From JBDLSO01 sp039799445 (GTDB taxonomy: Bacteria > Patescibacteriota > Minisyncoccia > Phycocordibacterales > UBA5272), in the NCBI GenBank assembly GCA_039799445.1, contig JBDLSO010000005.1, forward strand, positions 1 to 18,864: a DNA stretch of 18,864 bases, given 5' to 3'. The position numbers and the translations under genes are program-made. Position 1 is the stretch's first letter, and every line of letters starts with the position of its first letter. Below, piece by piece: positions 6,989-14,719 of the stretch. The notes beneath the pieces are model-generated. The model was not told the origin of the DNA, made no database searches, and was given only the letters and a program-made list of their open reading frames with translations.

Positions 6989-7021
6989 AGTACGGCGCTC
7001 ATACCATATGAGCGCCGTACT
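6989..7021. terminator. Perfect 15-bp GC-rich hairpin after efp
   Basis: Arms 6989-7003 and 7007-7021 are exact reverse complements around a 3-nt loop, 10 bases after the efp stop. No T run follows on either strand, so it is not a classical intrinsic terminator. It may stop transcription weakly, protect the efp mRNA 3' end, or bind a protein. Its right arm ends one base before the extended -10 of the next gene. Confidence 0.55.
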
Positions 7022-7022
7022 C

Positions 7023-7031
7023 TGTTATACT
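7023..7031 (+). promoter_or_regulatory. Extended -10 promoter of the GT2 gene, leaderless
   Basis: TGT-TATACT, then ACAGAT and ATG 7038: a 6-nt gap, so the predicted transcription start coincides with the start codon. Any -35 would lie inside the preceding hairpin. Confidence 0.7.
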
Positions 7032-7037
7032 ACAGAT

Positions 7038-7790
7038 ATGAAATTCGCTATACTCACCACAACGCATCAGCGCCCGGAATTACTTTTGCGGGCAATAGAA
7101 AGTGTACAGAATCAAACATATGCTGATTATGCGCATTATATTGTCAATGACTCTCCAGAATATGACTATTCCGAGGTCGAGCAAGTTATCGCAAAAGACC
7201 AGAAAATAGTATATATAAAAAATACTCAGAATAGCGGTAAAAATGCTTCCCTCAATACAATACTTACAGAGCTACAAAAAAGTACCTTTGCTGGCTATAT
7301 AGTATATCTCGACGATGATGACTGGCTAGCAACCGACTGTCTATCTGATTTTGAATCTGCTATCAAAGCCCAGCCAGCCACCAAGTGGTTTGTATCTGAC
7401 CGTGCATTCGTAAGCGGCAAGAGTATAACTACAAACAAAATGGGTTCAAATACTATTTCCTATTTTACTGACTACCTACTATTCAAAAAATTTAGAGGTG
7501 ATGCGACTCACTGTATCAATTTTCCAAGTACAGCATTTGCTCGTTTCCCTATTCATATTCCAAATGGTGAAGAGTGGTACTATTTCTTGTGGGTTTCGAA
7601 GGTTTGCCAAAAATTTGTATACATACAAAGTATTGGTACATACACAAATGGCTACAGTGCGGACGGGCAAAATGCTGCAATGCAGAAAAATTACAAAAGA
7701 AACACTCTTTTATTGTTCAGAGAGAGACAGACTTCCCAGACATGTACTTATCTATGTGTTCGATTTGTTAAAACTTTATTTGCAAAGTAG
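7038..7790 (+). CDS. Family 2 glycosyltransferase
   Basis: Inverting GT-A fold transferase moving a sugar from a nucleotide-sugar donor, probably at the inner face of the membrane. 250 residues. Seen: the N-terminal strand FAILTTTHQRPELLLRAIESV typical of GT2 nucleotide binding, the acidic metal site LDDDDWL at 91-97, and the later acid pair GEEWYY near 177-182 where the catalytic base of GT2 enzymes is expected. No membrane helices. The frame is open back to 7008, but the promoter lies between, so ATG 7038 is chosen. It is the only plus-strand gene at this end of the glycan island, and its stop is 4 nt from the stop of the convergent GT32 gene. Confidence 0.85.
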   Translation: MKFAILTTTHQRPELLLRAIESVQNQTYADYAHYIVNDSPEYDYSEVEQVIAKDQKIVYIKNTQNSGKNASLNTILTELQKSTFAGYIVYLDDDDWLATDCLSDFESAIKAQPATKWFVSDRAFVSGKSITTNKMGSNTISYFTDYLLFKKFRGDATHCINFPSTAFARFPIHIPNGEEWYYFLWVSKVCQKFVYIQSIGTYTNGYSADGQNAAMQKNYKRNTLLLFRERQTSQTCTYLCVRFVKTLFAK

Positions 7791-7794
7791 GATG

Positions 7795-8496
7795 TTACAA
7801 ATACTCAATTGTATATATTCTATCTCGTATACTTTTTGGTAGGGTTTTTTTAATCATTTTTTGTATATGTATATATCCAGGTATCATATGTATCGCCTTT
7901 TTCCACCAAGGAATCCAAGAGGTATTTCCTAGGTGGTAGGCATATGTATTGTCCGTTCTATCTTTTTCTGTGAGTGGATAGAAGTACTCTTGGGGATATA
8001 TGGTGAGGGACTTTCTCTCTTTGTCAGTAAGAGTATTAATGATGTCCGAAAGTACTTTATTGACTATAATATAACGAGAATCGGTGTATGAATCATAAAA
8101 ATCAATTATTTTCCGCATTACAAAATGAGTTGCAATAGTACCAACTAATTGAAAACCATAATAGTCATTTTTATTATGATATGTGGCTGTAAAAAACTCT
8201 TGTTCCAAGAAATCTTCTTGGAGTGGTTTAAGTAAAATCTGATCTGTATCAAAGTATATACCACCATATCTGTGCAGTATATGCGCTCTCAATATATCCG
8301 AGGCAAATGCCCATTTCTTTTCTTTTTTTGCTCTAAAATAATATTCTGGTAGATCAAATTCTTTTTCTGCACTTTCATCCCAAATTTGCACCTCGTATGC
8401 TGGTGCGTGCTTTTTAATAGAATCAAGGGACAGAACAAAACTCTTTGGTTTCTTTGAGTTACCGAGCCAAATAAAATGTATTTTTTTGGGTATCAT
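7795..8496 (-). CDS. GT32-type glycosyltransferase (DXD sugar transferase)
   Basis: 233 residues. Seen: the GT32 / Gly_transf_sug opening IPKKIHFIWLG at 2-12, the middle KWAFASDILRAHILHRYGGIY (61-81), and the DXD metal/nucleotide-sugar motif DTD at 83-85. The C-terminal YHLGNTSW matches the family's final His-x-x-x-x-Trp-like element. It probably adds a hexose or HexNAc to a growing surface glycan. The same family as the gene at 14718-15407, with related but clearly diverged sequence. It lies 9 nt after the methyltransferase stop, so it is probably last in that transcript; no obvious terminator follows. Confidence 0.85.
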   Translation of the reverse strand: MIPKKIHFIWLGNSKKPKSFVLSLDSIKKHAPAYEVQIWDESAEKEFDLPEYYFRAKKEKKWAFASDILRAHILHRYGGIYFDTDQILLKPLQEDFLEQEFFTATYHNKNDYYGFQLVGTIATHFVMRKIIDFYDSYTDSRYIIVNKVLSDIINTLTDKERKSLTIYPQEYFYPLTEKDRTDNTYAYHLGNTSWIPWWKKAIHMIPGYIHIQKMIKKTLPKSIRDRIYTIEYL

Positions 8497-8505
8497 ACAA
8501 AATTA

Positions 8506-9234
8506 TTATTTTTTAATAAGATATATATGTATATCAGAATCATCCCTATTTGCTATAAAAAGACTCAGTACATACACAAACATATACGCTAATCGTATGT
8601 GTATCTTTTTATATCGAAATAGTGAATCGAACCAAATATTTTTATTATTATATTTTTTTTGAATCGATAGACCTGTTTCACTCACATTAAACCTAAATAT
8701 ATGATCAAAAACTGGGTGTATATGCCCTGTTCCCGAAAGTTCATTTACTCCAAACCAATGAAGTGACCCAGTTAGGGCATATTTCATTCGTGCAAAACTA
8801 CTTTCTGCGTTTGGTGTTGAGACAATACAATATGAAGTAGTATCTTCTAACATAAGAGCAACCTGTCTCATAAAATGAAATTCATTTTCAAGATGCTCTA
8901 TGATTTCAAGAGCGACAATAAGTTTGAATGTTCCTAGTGTTGAAAAATCAGTGTTTAAATCAGTATGAAGAAGTTTCACACCTTTGACTTGATGCACCCC
9001 TTCTACAAACTCTATTGAAGTTATATTTGTATAACCATTATCAAGCATTCGTTTATCAAATGCTCCAGCACCTGAACCAAGTATTAGTATGGGTGCATCT
9101 TTTGAAATGTGTAATTCTTGTACTATGTCAAATGTATTTTCATGTATACCAACAGTTGCAAATATTGGTATGCCCGCATACCCATATTGTTCACTTGTAT
9201 TTGCGTGCTTGTGTTGTAATGTTTTTAAGCTCAT
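8506..9234 (-). CDS. SAM-dependent class I methyltransferase
   Basis: 242 residues. Seen: motif I ILILGSGAGAFDKRML at 49-64, an acidic residue after strand 2 (SIEFVEG near 73-79), motif II-like LIVALEIIEHLEN at 105-117 with the EIIEHL form of the Methyltransf_11/23 group, and VSTPNAESSFARM at 138-150. The YGYAGIPIF region near the N-terminus and the hydrophobic helix LAYMFVYVLSLFIA near 215-228 suggest action near the membrane. Substrate unknown; in this setting a sugar or lipid carrier head is likely. The frame is open to 9300, but that would overlap the preceding gene by 50 bases and precede the promoter, so ATG 9234 is chosen. Confidence 0.8.
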   Translation of the reverse strand: MSLKTLQHKHANTSEQYGYAGIPIFATVGIHENTFDIVQELHISKDAPILILGSGAGAFDKRMLDNGYTNITSIEFVEGVHQVKGVKLLHTDLNTDFSTLGTFKLIVALEIIEHLENEFHFMRQVALMLEDTTSYCIVSTPNAESSFARMKYALTGSLHWFGVNELSGTGHIHPVFDHIFRFNVSETGLSIQKKYNNKNIWFDSLFRYKKIHIRLAYMFVYVLSLFIANRDDSDIHIYLIKK

Positions 9235-9241
9235 AGTATTT

Positions 9242-9250
9242 AGTATACCA
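9242..9250 (-). promoter_or_regulatory. Extended -10 promoter of the methyltransferase gene, leaderless
   Basis: Minus strand TGG-TATACT, 7 nt before ATG 9234, beginning right after the stop codon of the upstream GT-D gene. It suggests an internal promoter within the minus-strand gene series. Confidence 0.6.
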
Positions 9251-10051
9251 TTATATTCTATGGGAGTAATCAGCTGTATCCCATAAATAACGAAGACCAA
9301 ACCCTATGTCATAAGACTGAATGTTTTTATTTGAGAAATGATATACAAGAGATTTACTGAGAGGTCCACAGGCAACAACGAGTATGTACCCTGTTTTGTT
9401 TTTCAAACTATTTTCAATAGCAGCAATTATTTCTGCTTTTGTTTCAAATGCATTTTCACTTTTTGTTTCGATACATAGCGCATCATCAAATATATTTTTT
9501 ATTTTTTCTATTTCGTTGATATTTTCTTTATTTGTAACAAATACTATTTTTTTTCCATAGAGAGAGGCCTTAAAAAAAGTAAGCATTTTCTGCCTATCAT
9601 ACGAAAAGTGTGGATCTGCATATGCTATTTTTTTATTGCATATACTGTTTGCCTCGACTTTGAGTGGTAACCAACATGAGAGCTTGCCTGGACCAAGCAT
9701 ACGCAACTCTTTGTTTGAATAGTTTACAAAAAGAGGGATACACAGAATATACGGAGAATCTACTGTGTATGAATGGATAATGGTTCGTATGTCTTGTTCA
9801 AGTGCTTTACTGTGTTTTTGATAATGTATATCTCTACCATGTAGTAGTCCAATCTCTCCGTCACCGAGTCTGATGATGCTTTTTCCAGACGAAACAGCAT
9901 CAAAAAAATCTTTGTCAGAATAAAATTGTATATTTGTTTTATATTTTGATACAAATCTTGCCAATGAATACTTACATACATAAAGTGGATATTTGAATAT
10001 ATATCTCTTTATAAACCTATATCCTTTTATAAGTGTATCTATTGCTAACAT
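9251..10051 (-). CDS. GT-D fold glycosyltransferase (DUF1792 family), copy 1
   Basis: 266 residues. Seen: SIIRLGDGEIGLL at 58-70, whose RxGDGE core is the metal/donor site motif of the GT-D (DUF1792) transferases first described in streptococcal adhesin glycosylation; ACGPLSKSL at 227-235; and DIGFGLRYLWD at 248-258 near the C-terminus, matching the conserved GP and DxG ends of that family. The N-terminal 40 residues are basic and aromatic, possibly membrane-touching. Its start overlaps the FkbM stop by 7 nt (ATGTTAG), so the two are translationally coupled. A second GT-D gene flanks the same FkbM gene on the other side. Sugar specificity cannot be read from sequence. Confidence 0.8.
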   Translation of the reverse strand: MLAIDTLIKGYRFIKRYIFKYPLYVCKYSLARFVSKYKTNIQFYSDKDFFDAVSSGKSIIRLGDGEIGLLHGRDIHYQKHSKALEQDIRTIIHSYTVDSPYILCIPLFVNYSNKELRMLGPGKLSCWLPLKVEANSICNKKIAYADPHFSYDRQKMLTFFKASLYGKKIVFVTNKENINEIEKIKNIFDDALCIETKSENAFETKAEIIAAIENSLKNKTGYILVVACGPLSKSLVYHFSNKNIQSYDIGFGLRYLWDTADYSHRI

Positions 10052-10950
10052 ATATCTGTAGTATTATTGCCAATATATTCTGCAATAAGATTGGTTTGGA
10101 AAATAGTTTCAAGTTGTGAAAAATCTGTAACCTGTTCTGAAAAAGTACCTTCTTTTGTAATCAAAAATAGTCTGTATCCATTTTCTATAAAGAAGGAATA
10201 TATTTCAAAACCTCTTTCTTTTGTAGAATACAAATGAGGTGAGAATTCAAAAACAAAACTTGGGTGACATTTTGTAATCATTTTTTGCATACCTTGAAGA
10301 GACTCATATTCAAAGCCTTCGACATCCATTTTTACTACATCGACACTGTGTATACCGAGTTGCTCGGATATATCATCGAATCTCTCTATCTGCACGAACA
10401 CCCCCTGTGTATCCCCCGTATGAGACACAAGTGAAGATGCACCCATGTTTTGATTGTTTGTATGTATATGAGAAGTCATACTTCTATCACCAAGAGCTAT
10501 TCTGCAAAGAAAAATATTATAAAATTTGTTTTTGTAGATTGAATCAGTAAATTGAGTAAACAATTTTGGTATTGGTTCAAAAGCAAAAACTTTTTGAGCA
10601 AATCTAGATGCAAAGAGCGAATGCTGTCCTATATTTGCACCAACGTCTAGAAACACGGAATTATTTTTTCTTTCAAGAAGAGATTTGATAACATGTAATA
10701 TCTCTGGTTCATATACTCCGTCAGCATAGATCTCGAAATCAACCCCACCATTGTCAGGGTCAATCAGTATTTCAAATGAAGTATCAGATATTTTAACTGG
10801 AATAAACTGTTTCTCTGTAAAAGAAGCGTATTTTTTTATTCTTTGTATATTCTTGTTTTTTAAAAAAACAACTACAAATAAGATAGAGAGGAAAACAAAG
10901 AACTGTTTTGGTAGATATTTTCTGAGTGTTTGCTTGAGAAAAGTAATCAT
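10045..10950 (-). CDS. FkbM family methyltransferase with N-terminal membrane anchor
   Basis: 301 residues. Seen: a hydrophobic helix at about 17-30 (FFVFLSILFVVVFL) preceded by basic residues, consistent with a single inner-membrane anchor; motif I FLDVGANIGQHSLFAS at 100-115; AFEPIP at 123-128; and the FkbM signature VVKMDVEGFEYESLQGM at 205-221, then FVFEFSP. FkbM enzymes methylate hydroxyl groups of sugars or polyketides. Placed between two GT-D transferases and overlapping the downstream one, it may methylate the sugar those enzymes add, possibly as a capping step; this is inference. The anchor separates it from the soluble FkbM gene at 11902. Confidence 0.85.
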   Translation of the reverse strand: MITFLKQTLRKYLPKQFFVFLSILFVVVFLKNKNIQRIKKYASFTEKQFIPVKISDTSFEILIDPDNGGVDFEIYADGVYEPEILHVIKSLLERKNNSVFLDVGANIGQHSLFASRFAQKVFAFEPIPKLFTQFTDSIYKNKFYNIFLCRIALGDRSMTSHIHTNNQNMGASSLVSHTGDTQGVFVQIERFDDISEQLGIHSVDVVKMDVEGFEYESLQGMQKMITKCHPSFVFEFSPHLYSTKERGFEIYSFFIENGYRLFLITKEGTFSEQVTDFSQLETIFQTNLIAEYIGNNTTDIC

Positions 10951-10956
10951 ATATAC

Positions 10957-10965
10957 AGTATATCA
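10957..10965 (-). promoter_or_regulatory. Extended -10 promoter of the FkbM gene, leaderless
   Basis: Minus strand TGA-TATACT, then GTATAT and ATG 10950. It sits in the 18-bp gap after the second GT-D gene, so it is an internal promoter or the true start of the FkbM / GT-D / methyltransferase / GT32 series. Confidence 0.65.
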
Positions 10966-10968
10966 CGA

Positions 10969-11790
10969 CTAGATAACTTGCTTTTCTAAACGTGCTAAAT
11001 CACCCAAATACTCAAAACCATGACCCATATCTATTGCTTGAATACCGATATTGCTACAATACACAGCAAGTGGCTTACTGGCTGGACCCGCACTCAAAAG
11101 GATAACTATGTCTTTGTGTGAGGCTTTCGCGAGCTCAATAGCTGCTACTATTTCTAACTTGTACTTTTCATACCACTCATATGGATTTGGCGCTTTTGCT
11201 TCTATCCAAGAAATGACATGCAAATCTTTTTCAATACGATTCTTTTGTGCATCTATGTTTTTTTGAGTTGTGATTACAATTATTTTTTTTGTTTTAAGGT
11301 ATGGAATAATTTGATCAAAAAAATGCTGAGAATAAAATACACAAGTATCTGCATATATAGCATTTTTGGGGAAAATCATTTTATACCAAATCTTGATTGG
11401 CAGCCATGCGTGTAATGCATTGAACTCAGGAATACTTATGTTGCGTAACTCTGTGTTTGTCACATTGGTATACTTTTGTGGTAACGTTAGAATATAGTTT
11501 GATTGATTGGTATATTTTGTAATAAGTGCACGCAATTCTCTACCGAGACTCTTTTCATATTCCTGATACCAAATACCGACACCAGAGAGTAGCATTGCTT
11601 CTCCGTCTCCAAGCCTGACGAGACTTTTACCTTGTTGTATCTTTTCTATGGTTTGAGCTTCTGTATAAAAAGAAGCCGAGTTTGTATAGCCTTTTTGAAA
11701 ATAGGCACATGCATATTGTATTAAGTATATAGGTGCATGCTGTAAACGCGGTATTGCAAATTGATATATTTTAGATAGTTTTGTATGCAT
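10969..11790 (-). CDS. GT-D fold glycosyltransferase (DUF1792 family), copy 2
   Basis: 273 residues. Same architecture as the gene at 9251-10051: SLVRLGDGEAMLLSG at 56-70, LSAGPASKPLAVY at 232-244 and DMGHGFEYLGDL at 254-265. Outside these motifs the two copies differ strongly, so they are old paralogues or separate acquisitions, probably with different donors or acceptors. It ends 18 nt before the FkbM start. Only a weak -10-like box (CATAAC, 5 nt before ATG) is seen upstream. The divergent FkbM gene starts 111 bp away. Confidence 0.8.
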   Translation of the reverse strand: MHTKLSKIYQFAIPRLQHAPIYLIQYACAYFQKGYTNSASFYTEAQTIEKIQQGKSLVRLGDGEAMLLSGVGIWYQEYEKSLGRELRALITKYTNQSNYILTLPQKYTNVTNTELRNISIPEFNALHAWLPIKIWYKMIFPKNAIYADTCVFYSQHFFDQIIPYLKTKKIIVITTQKNIDAQKNRIEKDLHVISWIEAKAPNPYEWYEKYKLEIVAAIELAKASHKDIVILLSAGPASKPLAVYCSNIGIQAIDMGHGFEYLGDLARLEKQVI

Positions 11791-11875
11791 ACTTAGTTAT
11801 GTAAGATTTCAACAGATGTCATGTGTAATATCTTTTTAAATAGAGATAAGTACTCACAAAATATGAATCGTATTG

Positions 11876-11881
11876 TATACT
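11876..11881 (+). promoter_or_regulatory. Likely -10 box of the plus-strand FkbM gene
   Basis: TATACT with 20 nt to ATG 11902, predicting a leader of about 13 nt without Shine-Dalgarno. The sequence TATACTGTATA here is also found at the promoters before 10950 and 16319. Confidence 0.45.
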
Positions 11882-11901
11882 GTATATCATAACACTTTAC
11901 C

Positions 11902-12693
11902 ATGAAAAATATACTAAGCTATATACAAAGAGACGGGATATATGTCTTCGTGAAAAAAATCACCTTTAAAATTATTTGTTTGTTGAGGATAAATATTTTT
12001 TTACATATGACTCGCTATGGCTCTTCTTTTTATTTAGAGAATACAGATCTGACCTATCAAATATTTGCAAACAAAGCCTATAAATCTTGGGAATACAGCA
12101 TATACAAAAAATATATACGCGACGGCATGACTTGTGTCGATGTGGGTGCAAATATGGGACTCATGACTGTATTTATGGCAAAACTTGCCCCAAACGGTGC
12201 CATATTTTCTTTTGAGCCGTCACAAAGATTTTATAAAATTTTAAACAAGAATCTTAAACTCAATAAAATACATAATTGCACAACATATAATACTGCTCTT
12301 GGAGATACAGAATCTGTCGTTCATTTTGATGAAGACAAATCAGATGATACAACTTTTAAAATAGACCCTTCTGGTAAGACATATGTACAACAATTGACTC
12401 TTGATTCATTTTTCAAAAATCAATCTTGCATTGATTTTATGAAAATAGATGTAGAAGGATACGAATTAGAAGTTTTACGTGGTGGTACTGAAACACTATC
12501 AAAAACCAAAATACTATTTATAGAGTTCATAAGTGAAAACCAATCAAGCTCTGGACATATAGGAAACGAAATGATTGCAATGCTTTCTGAAAACTTTACT
12601 TTATACACCCTTACTTCCACTGGTGAAGAAGTATTATTTGACTTTGATACAAGCAAAACATATCAAACGGATTTGTTGTGCAAACTTAAATAA
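11902..12693 (+). CDS. FkbM family methyltransferase
   Basis: 263 residues. Seen: CVDVGANMGLMTVFMA at 78-93 (SAM-binding motif I), FSFEPSQRFY at 102-111, ALGD at 132-135, and KIDVEGYELEVLRGG at 181-195, the defining FkbM block, followed by ILFIEF. An amphipathic, basic N-terminus of about 40 residues (IICLLRINIFLHM) may touch the membrane, but there is no clear anchor as in the other FkbM protein. It probably O-methylates a glycan. It is the only plus-strand gene in the middle of the island; its stop overlaps the stop of the convergent GT25 gene by 8 bases, and no terminator is seen between them. Confidence 0.85.
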   Translation: MKNILSYIQRDGIYVFVKKITFKIICLLRINIFLHMTRYGSSFYLENTDLTYQIFANKAYKSWEYSIYKKYIRDGMTCVDVGANMGLMTVFMAKLAPNGAIFSFEPSQRFYKILNKNLKLNKIHNCTTYNTALGDTESVVHFDEDKSDDTTFKIDPSGKTYVQQLTLDSFFKNQSCIDFMKIDVEGYELEVLRGGTETLSKTKILFIEFISENQSSSGHIGNEMIAMLSENFTLYTLTSTGEEVLFDFDTSKTYQTDLLCKLK

Positions 12694-13477
12694 ACTCAGA
12701 ATGTGTATTTACTCCAAGTATATTTGAACCAAATCGGACTCGGTCTTGCGTAATTATAAGTGGAGAATATGCCCTATGTTGTAAACCACTCTTTCGAGCA
12801 ATATTCTGTATCTTGTCTGCTGGGTACACAATTGGTGAACTCAATTCTAGAAGTTTTCTGGCGCTGTTTTTGTTGAGTATATATGCTCCCGCTAGATACA
12901 AAGGTCTAGCAAAAATAACACTTTTCCCATTTTTTCTGTTTCTTAAAACTTTTTCTCTTACTGATTCGTATAGTGCTAAAGGTATTATATACAAACCTTT
13001 ACACACACTAAACAATACCAATATACTTTTATTATATATACTCGTTTGTTTGCAATAGTTAATATATATTGAGCGGAACCAAAACCTGAGGAAATAAAGA
13101 CCTGGCTCCATATAGTTAAAAGCCAAATACTGCCATTTTTTATTATTCATTTGTATCTCTCTTTCAACTATTTCTTTTAAATTATTTGGAAGTACAACAT
13201 CATCTTCTAAAATCAATGAGTACTCCTCGTTACTTTCGATTGCTTTTTGATAGGCAATTCTATGTGAAAGGGCACATCCAAGCTCACCTTTACTTAACGC
13301 AGCTCCGTTTCTCTGTATCGCTTCATGTTCTGTATATTCACTCTCTGTTGGTTTATATTCTCTACCATTTATTGCTTCTATTTTTTCAAACAAGATACCA
13401 GCAGCATCTAATTGCTCTTTCATATACTGATATCTTTTTGTCTCACTATTTAAATTTATTACAAATGTTGAAAACAT
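12686..13477 (-). CDS. Family 25 glycosyltransferase (LPS/LOS type)
   Basis: 263 residues. Seen: the GT25 opening TFVINLNSETKRYQYMKEQL at 4-23, FEKIEAINGREY at 30-41, KGELGCALSHRIAYQKAI at 63-80, and SLILEDDVVLP at 87-97, in which EDD (91-93) is the metal/nucleotide-sugar motif of Glyco_transf_25. Family members add galactose or similar sugars to lipooligosaccharide or collagen. The middle (about 120-175) is rich in aromatic residues and less conserved. It starts 3 nt after the flippase stop with no Shine-Dalgarno, so it is in the operon with the flippase and GT32. Confidence 0.87.
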   Translation of the reverse strand: MFSTFVINLNSETKRYQYMKEQLDAAGILFEKIEAINGREYKPTESEYTEHEAIQRNGAALSKGELGCALSHRIAYQKAIESNEEYSLILEDDVVLPNNLKEIVEREIQMNNKKWQYLAFNYMEPGLYFLRFWFRSIYINYCKQTSIYNKSILVLFSVCKGLYIIPLALYESVREKVLRNRKNGKSVIFARPLYLAGAYILNKNSARKLLELSSPIVYPADKIQNIARKSGLQHRAYSPLIITQDRVRFGSNILGVNTHSEFI

Positions 13478-13480
13478 ATT

Positions 13481-14707
13481 TTAGTATTTTTTATATCGCC
13501 ATAGAATATAATATACGCACGCACTTGCAGTATACACAATAATACTCACCGAGGCTGTTGCTACTATTCCTTTTTTGATAAATACAAACATAAGAAGTGT
13601 GGAGGTCACGATAGCAAAAAAAGCAGCGTGGAGGGCAAGTAATTTGAAATTTTTCTGTGACATAAACACGACAGAAAAAAGGTATGATACAAAAAGCCCT
13701 GGTATTGACCAAGCATATACCCTGAGTATGCTTACTGTTTGTATAAAGTCTTGTCCAAAAAGTATCTCTACTACAAATGGAGCTAATACGAAAATCGCAA
13801 CTGCTGTGCCCAATCCTGCACACAGATACAGCGCAATGGCTATATGCATGCTTCTGAGTCCTGTTTCTGGATTATTTATTTGAACGATTCTAGGTATAAT
13901 CAGTGCCTGCATAATGACAATAATAACATTTGTCATTTCTATCACTTTGACTGCAGACGAATAAACACCCAGTGAAAAAGCATTAAAATACAGAGGTACT
14001 AGAAATTGATCTAGCCTAACTACTACAAACCAAAACAATAAATAAAGCAGAGGAAAAAATGACCCTTGTGCTAGGTGTATGAAATCTTGCTTTTTGGGCT
14101 TATAACGGAAGAATGCTTGCCCTTCTTGCTTTTTGTAAGCAAGTACACACAACAGTGTAAGTAATATACCATCCAAACTGTTAATAATAACAAAGTATTG
14201 CAGACTACTGCCAGCAAAAACTGCTCCCAATTTAAGAATCAATAACAATAATGCAGATGCTCCTATGCCGACAGCTACTAGGCGTGCATTACTTTTATGC
14301 TGGGCAATAAAAATGTATGAACTAAACACACTTGTGAGTATTGGTATACAGAGTGAAAGTGTTAGTATAGATACGTCTCGTGGTAAAAATAAAAATGAAA
14401 AGACACCTAATATAATGCAAAGCATTATTGCTATATAGAGTTTTTGATAGGTATATATACTCAACTCTTTTTCTTTTTCTGTATTACTCACAATATGCCA
14501 ATTTGCATATATATCCATACTAGCGAGCACAGTAACAAAAACAGCTGTTACATTCTGGACAAAAGCATATAAACCTAGATTTGTTGGCCCTAAATAGCGA
14601 GATACAAAAAGCACACCTATCAAGCTTGATATTTGTACAATGGCATTTGCTACTGTATACCAGCTAGCGTCACGCACTATTTTCCTTTGTAAAAACTGAC
14701 GTATCAT
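13481..14707 (-). CDS. Wzx-like polysaccharide / lipid-linked oligosaccharide flippase
   Basis: Multi-pass membrane protein of the MOP superfamily that moves undecaprenyl-linked oligosaccharides across the inner membrane. 408 residues; about 12 hydrophobic segments can be picked out, starting with ANAIVQISSLIGVLFVSRYL and the typical LGPTNLGLYAF after the first helix, then VVVRLDQFLVPLYF in the middle as in Wzx proteins. The start is set at ATG 14707 because AGGAA (14715-14719) lies 7 nt upstream, overlapping the stop of the preceding gene; a GTG at 14725 in the same frame lacks this. Middle gene of a GT32-flippase-GT25 operon. No Wzy polymerase or WaaL ligase is seen nearby, so the glycan may be a single exported unit. 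Confidence 0.88.
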   Translation of the reverse strand: MIRQFLQRKIVRDASWYTVANAIVQISSLIGVLFVSRYLGPTNLGLYAFVQNVTAVFVTVLASMDIYANWHIVSNTEKEKELSIYTYQKLYIAIMLCIILGVFSFLFLPRDVSILTLSLCIPILTSVFSSYIFIAQHKSNARLVAVGIGASALLLLILKLGAVFAGSSLQYFVIINSLDGILLTLLCVLAYKKQEGQAFFRYKPKKQDFIHLAQGSFFPLLYLLFWFVVVRLDQFLVPLYFNAFSLGVYSSAVKVIEMTNVIIVIMQALIIPRIVQINNPETGLRSMHIAIALYLCAGLGTAVAIFVLAPFVVEILFGQDFIQTVSILRVYAWSIPGLFVSYLFSVVFMSQKNFKLLALHAAFFAIVTSTLLMFVFIKKGIVATASVSIIVYTASACVYYILWRYKKY

Positions 14708-14714
14708 GTATATG

Positions 14715-14719
14715 TTCCT
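14715..14719 (-). promoter_or_regulatory. Shine-Dalgarno deciding the flippase start
   Basis: Minus strand AGGAA, 7 nt before ATG 14707, overlapping the TAG stop of the GT32 gene. One of the few clear Shine-Dalgarno sites in the window. Confidence 0.65.

Noticed and set aside
13186..13542. 118-codon plus-strand frame opposite GT25 and the flippase
   Set aside because: It lies antisense to two well-supported genes and its translation is a hydrophobic low-complexity shadow.
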